Assembly: GCA_015680685.1 (NCBI GenBank)
Contig: MNCI01014292.1
Coordinates: forward strand, 147,486 to 211,485
DNA: 64,000 nucleotides
Origin: Gnetum montanum
Lineage: Eukaryota > Streptophyta > Gnetopsida > Gnetales > Gnetaceae
Direction of reading: 5' to 3'
Positions 1-9,850 of this stretch are shown here, one piece after another (within the stretch, counting starts at the first letter, position 1; each line of letters begins with the position of its first letter). A program made the position numbers and the translations under genes. Under the pieces are notes generated by a model. That model was not told the DNA's origin, did not search any database, and saw only the letters and a program-made list of their open reading frames with translations.

Positions 1-255
1 CATTCACTAGTTAAGGGAACAACTAATGAGGATCAACCAAGACATTAGTCGTCTCACAAGAGAAAATAGAATCCTTTCTATCAAGGAGGTATGTTTCGTC
101 TATCAAAAATCAACTATTGAAATAAGCACATGCCAAAATGAGACAAAGAAACATGAAAGGCTTAAGGAACACTTCCATGATCAGGTGGGCATGTACAAGT
201 AGATCAACAAAAAAGACATCCATATGGCAAAAGCCATAATCAGCACTATTTCAAC
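1..255 (+). pseudogene. Fragment of retroelement third ORF (E4 family, unit A)
   Basis: In the frame that reads MRINQDISRLTRENRILSIK near the left edge, the translation is a charged, heptad-like helical stretch. It aligns by eye with the coiled-coil part of the third ORF of E3 (minus strand near 38140-38330): both share an S-I/M-x-E-V-C core followed by QKSTIEI. There is a stop at about position 200 and the start is outside the window, so this is a decayed piece. It lies just upstream of a partial LTR of the same family (533-937), in the same order as in unit B (32612-34627, then LTR 34825-35665). It is not an independent gene. Confidence 0.6.
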
Positions 256-280
256 ATAGAATCTTGACTGGTAATTCATT

Positions 281-530
281 GTGTGCCAACCTTCACTACT
301 TTCAATTCAAAATTTGCCACTTGGATTTCTATAAGGCATCTTTACGATTCATAAGATCTTTTTCATACAAAGTATATGTGGTCACTACTTGATGTTCTAG
401 CTCATTTCTGGGCCTACCTACTATTAAAAGGGCCAAGTTAGCATAACAAAGATTAACTAACCCCATGTACTCTTTTAGGTTCTCGATCTGTAGGTCTTTA
501 TTTTTCACTATGATTAACTAATCGTGAGGG
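281..530 (-). pseudogene. Inverted fragment of the third ORF (E4 family)
   Basis: Read on the minus strand, this stretch encodes a segment with the pattern EYMGLVNLCYANLALLI. It matches EYMELANLLYANLAMLI in the E2 third ORF (minus strand near 16680-16750). Bases 288-345 are the reverse complement of unit B sequence near 34250-34300. The flanking pieces (1-255 and the LTR at 533) are in plus orientation, so this segment has been inverted locally in unit A, or arrived by a separate event. Stops and lack of termini show it is not functional. Confidence 0.55.
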
Positions 531-532
531 TA

Positions 533-937
533 TGATAAATCAATTTTTTACCAACTATGATATTGAGCATCCAATAGTGGAGTACTTGGTAATCCCAATA
601 ACAATTGCATAAGTCCAAGATGTGTGTGGAGAATCATGAATAGATGTCCCTTGCTTAGACTAGACTAGAATTGTTTACCATTTACTTAGAGTTAAAAATC
701 ATTATCATTCTTTATGCTTAGGCGTAATATGACCAATACAACATCAATTATTATACACCTCACTGTGAATTAAACAATACACATAGATTTTACTAGCTCA
801 TGTGGGAAGACAATGATCATGAACTTAAACCAATGACTGATAATAATCACATTACCTTATCTATGGAATTTGACTAGGCTGCACGTGAACACTTATATCT
901 CATATGGTTGGGTGTTGGATTACCCCACTGCTCATCG
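533..937 (+). repeat. Internally deleted LTR of E4 family (unit A copy)
   Basis: It starts TGATAAATC after a purine-rich GTGAGGGTA and ends near TACCCCACTGCTCATC. This matches both ends of the 841-bp LTR in unit B (34825-35665). The middle, including the TATA box and the palindromes, is missing: the sequence jumps at about 579 to the part corresponding to about 35318 in unit B. The end resembles the LTR ends of E1 (CTCACCGCTCATCA), so the families are related. Confidence 0.7.
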
Positions 938-3744
938 GGTGATGTCTCAAAAGGAAAGAAAGAAAAAGGTTTGGTGATTAATGATGAAGAATAATTATCT
1001 TGAAGGATGAACCACTTTAGAGAAGGGAAAGAGTCCTAGATTTGGAAAGAATATTAAAAATGTTTGACCCTTGTAACATTATGTTGTCAAGAAAACGTTC
1101 TAGATCACTACTCATCCTAGTACTAGACTACCACTAGGCATTGAAAAGACTCCTCCAAAGTATGTTATTATTCTTTCCTTGGACACAAAGGATTAACTTT
1201 ACACCTTCGTATCACTGTGAGGTTAGAGGAAAAATTTTGCATGTGAAGGCAAACAATTTGCTTTAAATGGTAAGGTTAGTTCCACTTATATGGACATGCA
1301 TCAAATCTTACTTGAATTAGGATGTGTGAGATTCTCTAAATATTAAATAATGGTAAGTTAAGTTCAAATTAGTGATTTACAGCTGATAACCCTAGCCATT
1401 AGATCTTCTTTGCTAAAGTCATTCAGATGGACTTTGAATTATTCAATGCCCTTAATTTCCTTTCACTTCTTCATGTTTGGGAAGTTTGAAATAATAGAAA
1501 ATTTAAGCTTCAAAAATATATTTATTTAAATGTTTACATAAAGCTTTGAGGACATCACTTCTTTTAAACAAGGAAGAGTAGAGAAGAGTATGCCTTTCTA
1601 GTAGTTCAAAAGTTACACTTTTTTAGAATTTGTCGTCAAATGAAGCATACATATCTATCATGGTTTTTTGATAAATTAATCATCACACACTTATAATTGT
1701 AAAGGTATGTAGGAAACTAGAGTTAAGGCTCCTAATATGAACATCTCTCATGCTCTTCAAAGAAGAGTGTTAGGGCTAATATGTATAGTTTCAAGGATGC
1801 ATCCTAGTAAGCTTGATTATGAATTTATCTTGATGTATGTTTAAGTTTCTTGCAATATTTTTTTGGGTTGGTATTGTAGAATAATCCCTTGTATGATTAT
1901 TCTTAGCATGATTATTAGGCTACTAACACTTTGACTAGTTTTTTTAACATGACCTTTGATGTGTTTGTAAATTATTGTGGTTCTTAAGGCATAGTCCATT
2001 CTTGAACCCTTGTTTGACATGTTTTTTTGGACTTGAGTGATGTCATGTAATACTCATCATGGTAATACCATTACACTTCACATTTTAAAATTAAAAGTTA
2101 AGAACTATTAAGAGTATTTTTCTTATTTTTGTTTCAATAATAAAATGGTTAAAATGCTAGATTGTCAAACTGTTCTTGCCTTTTTTTTAATTCTTATTTA
2201 GTTTTGTATTTGTGTTCAACAGATTTTTACCAAACTCCCAATTATTAAAGTTAAATGTCAATTTTTCATTAATTATTCAATTTCATCCTATCCCTATTTC
2301 ATCTCTATTAAGAGCTTAATCTTTACCATCTTTGTTAGAAGTTTTTGAATACTCATTCCTTTGATGCCTTTATCAAGCTACCATTTTGTTTATGTTTGTT
2401 GGTACGTCTTGAGCATATTTTTTTATTAATGTTTCTCATGTAATAGCTTTATGTTTACCCTATCCAAGAACTTTTGTTTAACATGCTTAATTGTCCCATC
2501 CTTTTTTTCTAATCCTTTTGTAATCTTTATTTGACATGATTTTTCTTACCATTCAGTAATATAATCAACTTAACTTTACCCTTAAGAAAAGACCTTAATA
2601 TTTATCTACATGTAATTTTATCATATTATCATTAATCCTGAACTGTATTTTAGTGGGTTTTTAAAATGGTTATGTGGCAACCCTTTTAAAGTTGTTTATA
2701 TTATAATCTTCTTTGAGTATAACCAAATCATTTAAGACATCGTTCTTACAACTTATCTACAATAAAAGTTAGTTCAAGTATTCCTATAATACTTATATTA
2801 TATAATTTATTTCTATTTGTAACATTGAACATTATTAAAATATACTTATTAATTAAGGTACAATCATTAGTTCTTTAATATACATAAAAGAAGTTTAGAA
2901 ATGTTATAATGATCCATGAAAGCACACAACTACTTACAAGCCATGGACATGTTAGGTAAGACCATCATCATAAAAATCATACAATATAATGGAATAACAA
3001 GAGAGGTGATTGTATGTCAATAAGATGAGAAGAAGATAGTTCCTAAGACAAAATAAGCTCTATAGTACTAAGTCGTAAATATGAAAAGAAGAAGAAGAAG
3101 AAAGGATACCTGTAAGAAAAGCTTATAAAGAAGAAATCCTAACCTTTCTAAATGATACTTAAGAAAAAACTATTAGTCCTAGTTCATAAGGATTAATAAA
3201 ATGAAGACCTTCATAACATAATCTTGATTAAACTATCTTAGAATTGTAAGTTGTAGCTATGCCCAACTTCCAAAAAGAAGATTGGAGCATCAAGGATTGA
3301 AGATTGAAGAAACGTAAGCATAGTGAGTCGATATGTCAAAAGGCAAAGATAAAAAATTCACAATGCTAAGTACATAAGAGGGTCATAGTTGAAAATAGTT
3401 ATCATAGCCTAGTTGTGGATTGCTTAAGGAGCCTAACATGGCCTAGCCCATGTATGACCGAGTAAAAGAAAATTTCCAACAACATTGTAAATATGTTAGA
3501 GAATCCATGATGAGGAGAGATCCTAGGACAATGAAAATATTTTAGCATTGTGAGAGGAAGAATCACACCACCAAAAGATGAGAAGAGCCCATGAACATAA
3601 CCTGGAATTATGAAAAATCATCATCATTATCATCTCAGCCTTGTTCCAATAAAATAAGGATGGCTATATGAGTCCTTTTTTATTTCCATTTAGCTCTATG
3701 AAGAGCTAGATCTTTGTTTATTTGCAAATTTCTCATATCATCTT
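938..3744. repeat. Duplicated unit A, left part (paralogous to unit B)
   Basis: This non-coding AT-rich block aligns closely by eye with unit B 35666-36501 plus 49492-51477. The break in the unit B copy is exactly the E3 insertion; the corresponding uninterrupted site here is AGAGT at 1764-1768. A GAA-rich microsatellite lies at about 3080-3101. No convincing reading frame, RNA gene or domain was found. It predates the duplication and may be an old transposable-element remnant, but I cannot name it. Confidence 0.75.
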
Positions 3745-3759
3745 TGATGAGAGCAATTA

Positions 3760-3995
3760 CTCTAATTATTAGAGTGATTACTCTAGCAGTTACTCTAGTG
3801 GTTACTCTAGTAGTTACTCTAATTATTAGAGTGGTTACTCTAGCGATTACTCTAGTGGTTACTCTAGCAGTTACTCTAATTATTAGAGTAGTTACTCTAG
3901 TAGTTATTTTAATTATTAGAGTGGTTATTCTAGTGGTCGCTTTAGTAGTTATCCTAATTATCAGAGTGGTTACTCTAATTATGAGAGTAGTTACT
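3760..3995. repeat. Palindromic minisatellite in E1 5' LTR
   Basis: Iterated TTACTCTAATTATTAGAGTGG units with variants such as GTTACTCTAGTAG. The core CTCTAATTATTAGAG is a perfect inverted repeat. About six palindrome cores are present, against about eight in the 3' LTR. The array sits immediately upstream of the TATA box. The open frames it creates on both strands (TLIIRV-type peptides) are by-products of the repeat. Confidence 0.9.
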
Positions 3996-4003
3996 CCCAA
4001 GTC

Positions 4004-4011
4004 TATAAATA
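4004..4011 (+). promoter_or_regulatory. TATA box of E1 5' LTR
   Basis: TATAAATA directly after the palindromic array and before AGTGCC. The 3' LTR has the same box at 10152-10159. This is the expected Pol II start region of the retroelement transcript. Confidence 0.65.
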
Positions 4012-4763
4012 TAGTGCCCAGGCGCACAATTAGAGGAAGTCTTTTACTAGTCAAGTAGCGAAACTCTTGTAGTCTGTTTGAAAGTTAGAGTATTTTCCAA
4101 CTGCCTACAGTAGGAGGTCTAAGTGTGGATAGATCTTTATTTGAGGAATATGTACCTGAGCACACCTTATATACAGTAATAAAGATGAGCTCTTTGATTC
4201 ATCCTGGAAGCACTTGAGATTTGTTTTCTTACGCATTTCTTTGATTTTATTTTCTTATGCATTTATTTTATTTTATGCACTTTACATTTCAGTTATTAGC
4301 ACAACAATTCATTTTGATCAATTAGGCAAATCGTTACATTACACAAGCATGACTGCTTCAAGCATGCGTGTAATGCTTGGTAACCTAGTAACGATTAGCA
4401 TTTGGTAATCCCAGTAGTGTTGCACTGGTTCAGGATGTGTACAACAAGTGGGAACAGATGCTTGTGTTAGGATTAGTTAGAACTTAGTTAATGAGTAGTT
4501 AAGTTAAATTAGTTACCTAGTTATCTCTCTCTTTCCCTATTAGCATAGGACATAAAAACATAAAAGATATAAAAATCATATGCCTCAAGCTTACTTAACC
4601 ATACAATCATGACATACAAGTAAGTTTGGGAAGACAATGATCAATCAACCCATCTTTGTTTCACAAGGGTGCATAAGCACTTAGTCCTTGGAATCTAACA
4701 GGATCGTGTGTGAAATGCTCGTATTCATATGGTTGAGCATAGGGGTACCTCACCGCTCATCAT

Positions 4764-4782
4764 TAGCACTGTTGCCGGGGAC
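4764..4782 (+). promoter_or_regulatory. Primer-binding site of E1 (tRNA-Asp type)
   Basis: TAGCACTGTTGCCGGGGAC lies one base after the LTR end. It matches the complement of the plant tRNA-Asp 3' end (TGGCGCCGTTGCCGGGGAT) apart from a few transitions. This primer choice is typical of the Athila/Tat side of plant Ty3/gypsy elements. Confidence 0.75.
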
Positions 4783-4898
4783 TTAGTTGTTTGTGTGCTA
4801 ATTAGAACATAGGAAATCATTCACATTGTTGGAACAAACCCTTAGGGTTGATTGAGAAAATAATAAACAAAAACACATTGCACATTGAAAAGACATGT

Positions 4899-6262
4899 AT
4901 GTCTCCTTCTTCATACGAAAGAACCTCACCAACTAGGTTTGAAACAGGAAACAATCAACGATGTAATACACATGACGTTGATTCGCTAGTCCCTCAACAA
5001 GTTCGAGTGGTATATATTCATCTCGATGAGTATATACTAGACTTTACCTTTATCCCCAATCAAGATGAACAACTATGTTAGCAAGACTTAGAGGGTAACA
5101 TAGTATTATCTCCAAATCGTTCAATCCCAAGCATGCTTCTTCATGCTCTCAGACAAATTGGCATGTTGCACTTACACGCAGAATACATTGTGCAGGAACA
5201 TGACTCGAGAGAATACCGTCCCATGGAGGCAGAACATCAAAGGGATTTGCAACAAGAGAGACATCATAAGTCTTTGAAGAATAAGTGGTCATAGGATGTC
5301 CCACATGTGTTACGTGAAAATGAGGGTGCTGAACCTACCTTAGGCAGTCGCCCACACAATGATGTTCCTCCCCTTGACTTTGGCCAAGGGGTTATGTATC
5401 AGAACCTTCATTCCACTATGCATAACCCAGGTTTTGATACCCACAAGCATAAAGTGTTCGAAAAAGGGACACGAATACATGATAAAGATAGACATTCTGA
5501 TCGCAATCATGATCAAGGCCGAGACTACCAAAGAGAAGGTGGTAGATACAATCATGATGATGGTTCTCCTTCTTCTTCACCTTCATCCTCTCCTTCAGTT
5601 TCTAGACGCAGTCATAAAGAAAAAGACCATGGGGATAAAGGTAGGCAAAGTGGAATTCAGAGACGAAATAGCCAGGAAATGGGACGAGGGCACTCTAGAG
5701 AGTCACGATATAGAAGAAGGGAGAGTAGGGAACGACATAGGCATCATAGACATCATGGATGATACAATCATGATGAGAGGTATGTTGGACATAACTGAGC
5801 CTGTTAGAATTCCAACAAGGCACCAAAAAGATAGTAAGATCAAGAGATTAGATATGAACAATATCCCACAATTTGAAGGGGGATACAATGTTGATCCTCA
5901 AAATCACTTACAAGCANACCCTTGGTTGCTGCCATGGGCCGATATTATGCACTATTACATCGTTGTCTTAGCCATGGTTATTCGCAAAAGGATCAACTGT
6001 GCCATCTTGTGGATGTGCTTAGACATGAAACAAGAAGAACCCTTGGGAGTTATGCCCAAGAAAGACCATCCGAGCTTATGTCCCATCAAATTCAAAGACT
6101 ATTGGAGCAAGTTGTTAAGGAAGAAGATGAGCTACGGAAGAGAGAAAGTGTGGAAGAGTATAACCAAGATCCTTCCCTTCAGAAGAGGGAAGTAATATTT
6201 TGTGAGAATGAAGAAGAGTCACCACTCGAAGAGATGGTGAATAGAAAAACTTTGCCTATCTA
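4899..6262 (+). pseudogene. Gag of E1, decayed
   Basis: Probable start at ATG 4899 (MSPSSYERTSPT), by comparison with MSSHRRE in E2 and MSSSSRK in E3. The conserved N-terminal block contains HLDEYILDFTFI. A basic, Ser/Arg/His-rich linker with an SPSSSPSSSPSVSRR stretch follows (5307-5762), then the Gag core DMNNIPQFEGGYNVDPQNHL at 5850-5912. At the N (5917) the sequence jumps about 230 bp relative to E2, then resumes with RYYALLHRCLSHGYS and EEDELRKRESVEEYN (5925-6262). Several stops and frame changes separate these pieces. Gag forms the virus-like particle. No zinc knuckle remains here because the region encoding it is deleted. Confidence 0.75.
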
Positions 6263-6266
6263 AAAG

Positions 6267-6536
6267 ATGACATCAAAATTTTTGGAAAAGGTAGAACAAA
6301 TGTGGAATTCCATAGAAAACGTAGTTGCTGATCATTTATCTCGGTTGCAATGGGATAATAAAGAGGACAAGTATCCAATTTCTGATTATTTTCCTGATGA
6401 ATTCCTCTTTACTGGTGTAGTGAATAATCAATCACCCATGGAGAAAAATTGGTATAGTAGCATTTTTACCTATCTCCTCACCCAAGAAATACCAAAAGAG
6501 TTAAACCTTAAGAAGAAACAACAGTTTCTTCACTGA
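6267..6536 (+). pseudogene. In-frame fusion of Gag C-terminus to RNase H end (deletion scar)
   Basis: The frame reads VEQMWNSIE (matching VDKMWESLD after the Gag core of E2) and continues directly into NVVADHLSRL, the stereotyped end of gypsy RNase H before integrase. Compared with E2, about 2.8 kb encoding the zinc knuckle, protease, reverse transcriptase and most of RNase H is missing at about 6316. The frame is preserved across the join. This could be a genuine deletion derivative or an assembly collapse; there is no N at this point, which favours a genuine deletion. Confidence 0.7.
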
Positions 6537-7799
6537 GCCAAGTACTTTATGGAAATCAATGGGCAACTTTACAAAGTGTGTCTCGATGGCTTGGTTCGAT
6601 AGTGTGTTCCGGATATAGATCAACTGCGAGTTCTCCAAGATTCTCATGATGGTCCTTGTGGGGTTCATTACACTGGGAGATGAATGACCATCAAGATCTT
6701 TCTTGTGGGATATTATTGGCCTACATTGTTTCGGGACATCCATCAATTCGTCCAATCTTGTTAGCATTGTCAACATGATGGAGGAATGACTGCTAGAATA
6801 GAGGGTCCATAACAATGGATTCAACCATTAGAACCCTTCGACATTTGGGGAATTGATTTTATGGGGCCAATTACACCAATGTCTAATGGAAAAGTCTATA
6901 TCATTGTTGTTGTTGATTACCTAACTAAATGGGTAGAAGCAGCTACTGTTAAGGATTGTACATCATCTATAGCTACATGATTTGTTCAATAACAAATCAT
7001 GAATAGGTTTGGTCTGCCTCGTGCACTTATTTTAGACAATGGTATCCACTTCACAGGTGCAACTTTTCAAAAATTAATGCAACACTTAGGGGTTGAGCAT
7101 AAATTTACTACACCATACCACCCCCAAGCGAACAGTCAAGCAAAAGTCATGAACAGGGAGATTACGAAGATATTGATAAGAATTGTTAGCAAGTTTAGGC
7201 GAGACTAGAGCACTAAACTGAATGATGCTCTTTGGGCATACTGTTCCACATGGAAACTCCCTACAAGCTACTCTCCCTATAAGTTAATGCACAGTAAATT
7301 ACCAATGCTTCCCATCCAAACTAAGCTTCGTACACTATCCATGGCATGTGACCTCAACCTTGACATTGATCTAGCACAGAAACAACGATTCGTAATCCTT
7401 AACTTGCTAGATGAAAACTGACTAGCTGCATTGTCATCTAATGAGTTGCACAAGGCATTCAATAAACAATGTCATGACCTAAGGATTAGGAATGGTAAAT
7501 ATCAACCAGGAGATAAGGTTCTCTACTGGAATCCCACACAAGTGCCACAACGTACTAAATTTCAAACACTGTGGGAATGACCTTATATTATTTATGCAAC
7601 TTTTCCTTTAGGGGCCATGACAATATACAAACCTAAGAGCCCAAACAAGAAATTGCTGGTCAACATACAACAAACCAAGCCTTTCCATGAGCTTAGGACA
7701 TGTAGTACACATGTTACCTCTGTTGATGGACAACCTTGCTCACTATTTTGGATCTCCTCCTTCCAACTTAGTCATGGGGGAGATGGCCACCTATGCTAA
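6537..7799 (+). pseudogene. Integrase of E1, decayed
   Basis: Domains in order: an HHCC zinc region (GPCGVHY, then GYYWPTLFRD and SC-x-HC), with stops; a DDE core with the first Asp in GIDFMGP (codon 6855-6857), the second in LILDNGIHFTG, and TTPYHPQANSQAKVMNREI; and a C-terminal domain with GDKVLYWNPTQVP and a GPY/F-like LWE-x-PYII. The position of the catalytic Glu in the GQAEV motif is Lys here (codon 7143-7145), whereas E2 and E3 keep Glu. At least six in-frame stops are present. Integrase would insert the cDNA into the host genome, but this copy is inactive. Confidence 0.85.
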
Positions 7800-9850
7800 C
7801 CATTTTAGCCCCTTGGTTCTTTTTGAATTTTTTTTACATATTTTTGTTTTACACATTTTTCCAACTTTTCTTATTTTTGNGTTTACATATTTTTGTTTTA
7901 CACATTTTTCCAACTTTTCTTATTTTTGTTTTACACCATCGTTCATGTTTTTACTATTTCTTTGTTTGCTTGATTTACTTTTATTCGTCATCTAATAAAT
8001 GCTCATGATGGTGGATTTCATTATATCATATTGATTACTAATGTTTGGTTTTTACCTTTGAATTATGATGCTAATATTAGGGTATGGTTCTTTTGGTAAA
8101 ACAGGAGATGAGTCCATGCCATCCACTCATCCATATGACTCTATGGTCTCCTTTGGCTTGGAACTAAATAGTCCCCTTTTTCTAAGTAAATTTATTAATG
8201 AATTTCTAGCTAGGTATTTTTCAAAGTAAGGAAAGACTCAAAGGATCAAAAGGGTGTGACTTCAAGGGGATTTGATGCATTTGTGCTGGCCATTCTCTTG
8301 GGTGCTTGGATGCTTGTTTCTTGGATTTTCTACCATTCTAACTTTGTTCAAAAATCAAGAAGCTGAGTGAATAAAAATAAATCTTTGCATGGTGTGTTCT
8401 CACATAAAAAAAAAGAAAAAAAAAAGAGAAAAGAAAGGAGAAAAGTGAGAANTTCTCACATAAAAAAAAAAGAAAAAAAAAAGAGAAAAGAAAGGAGAAA
8501 AGTGAGAATTCAAAGCACACCCCTTAGACATAATAAAGCAATATGGGCTACAAGCACTGGTTATGAAACTGGAAAGACATGTTACCCATGCCTGAAGGTT
8601 CCCTCTAACTAAGGCCCTTTCTCACTTATTGCTTCTCCATCTCACTCTCCTTGGGATGGTGGTCACTCTTTGTGAAGGCATTCTTGTTGATTCAAGAGGA
8701 TGGATTGACTAGGTGTATTGATGCGAGGTCACTGAATGTGGTTAGTTTAAGTTTGGATTTGGGATGAGTTCTACTCAGTCATCTTAACCATGAAATACAC
8801 AAGGGGCTTTACATAACCTTGTTCTTGGGATTTTATTCCATTCTCTCCTCTCCATCTTTCTTCCCATTTTCCACCTCATTGCTGGTTTTATCATTAGTCC
8901 GTTATGAGTTGATGCATTTTTTTTCTTTGGTGAATTCTTGTGGGTAAATTTTTAACTCTTGCTTTCAAATGACATTGCTAGAGCCTACGGGCTCTTTGGT
9001 TTGTGGGTTTGTCATGGCATAAAAGGCATGAGTCTACTTTGGGGAGGATCCACTAGCATTCCTTTTTGGTACAATTGTTAAGTTCTTTTCCTTAAACATT
9101 TTCTACAATCAATCATCTCTTGTTTCATCCCCATCCATGACATCCATTTTAGTGGCATTGTCGTTGTCATTTTTTTCCATATCTCTTGTTCCTCATATTT
9201 TTCCATCTTATAGCTACCGAAGGTTCAATCTTAGTCATGGAGGCCCTAGCATAGATTTTTCAATTTTCTCCATTTTACTATTTTCCTAACCCCTACACCT
9301 TGGGTAGTCACCTCTGATAAATCTTTGAACCAATTTCTGCCATAACCACAACTTAGCCAATGTGCTTCATATCGAAGCAAGGTATCAACTGCATTGTGGT
9401 TTATCTATCCTTGCTCATTTGTGACTATGTTGTGTGTACAGATGGTGAACATACAAACAATGGACTAAGCTTGGAGGAAGCACTTAGGATGGACTAGAAT
9501 TAGATCATTTATGAAAGGAGCAAGTCTGGTGGTGTGGCTATGGATAAACAATGGAAGGCACAATCTTAGCATTTGCAGCAACATGCTTCATTTACTTTCT
9601 CTCTCTTTCTCTACAAACTGCTAAATTAAGGCTTGGATGTCATTTATGTATGAGTGTTCACCACAATGCTCATGAACACTAATGTTGTAATATGTTTATT
9701 GATCCATTTACTGGGCACATTGAGTTTGTCATCCCATTCCATCGTCAATTGTTAGTTAGTCAATAATCCCATACCTTTCCAATGTTTTGTGAATAACTTG
9801 TTTCTTTTCTTCTATACTCAAGGATGAGTTTTTATTCAGTCATGGGGGCA
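7800..9850 (+). other. E1 noncoding 3' region
   Basis: A 2-kb AT-rich stretch with no supported frame. It contains blocks also present in E2 and E3: TTCAAAGCACACCCCTTAG at about 8506-8526 and a purine motif GGGGAGGATCCACTAGCAT at 9041-9059. Two identical duplications flank the Ns at 7880 and 8452 (see findings). Unlike E2 and E3 there is no internal TATA and palindrome module and no third ORF between here and the LTR. Confidence 0.7.
9818..9850 (+). promoter_or_regulatory. Polypurine tract and conserved leader of E1 3' LTR
   Basis: CTCAAGGATGAG, a T-run, then CAGTCATGGGGGCA abutting TGATGAG of the LTR. The G-run just before the LTR is the expected plus-strand primer (PPT). The same leader occurs at the corresponding place in E2, E3 and E4. 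Confidence 0.65.

Larger units (their letters stand above)
3745..4762 (+). repeat. 5' LTR of E1
   Basis: Starts TGATGAGAGCAATTACTC and ends CACCGCTCATCA. Clearly homologous along its length to 9851-10897. It carries a palindromic minisatellite, then a TATA box at 4004, then a region shared with the other LTRs (for example ATGGTTGAGCATAGGGGTAC just before the end). Confidence 0.92.

Noticed and set aside
3680-4058. Open frames on both strands with repeated TLIIRV or VVTLVV peptides (also 9840-10206)
   Set aside because: They are translations of the palindromic minisatellite in the LTR; both strands are open because the unit is an inverted repeat.
8367-8612. Lys-rich frame KKKEKKKRKERR
   Set aside because: An A/G-rich tract duplicated around an N, probably an assembly artefact.
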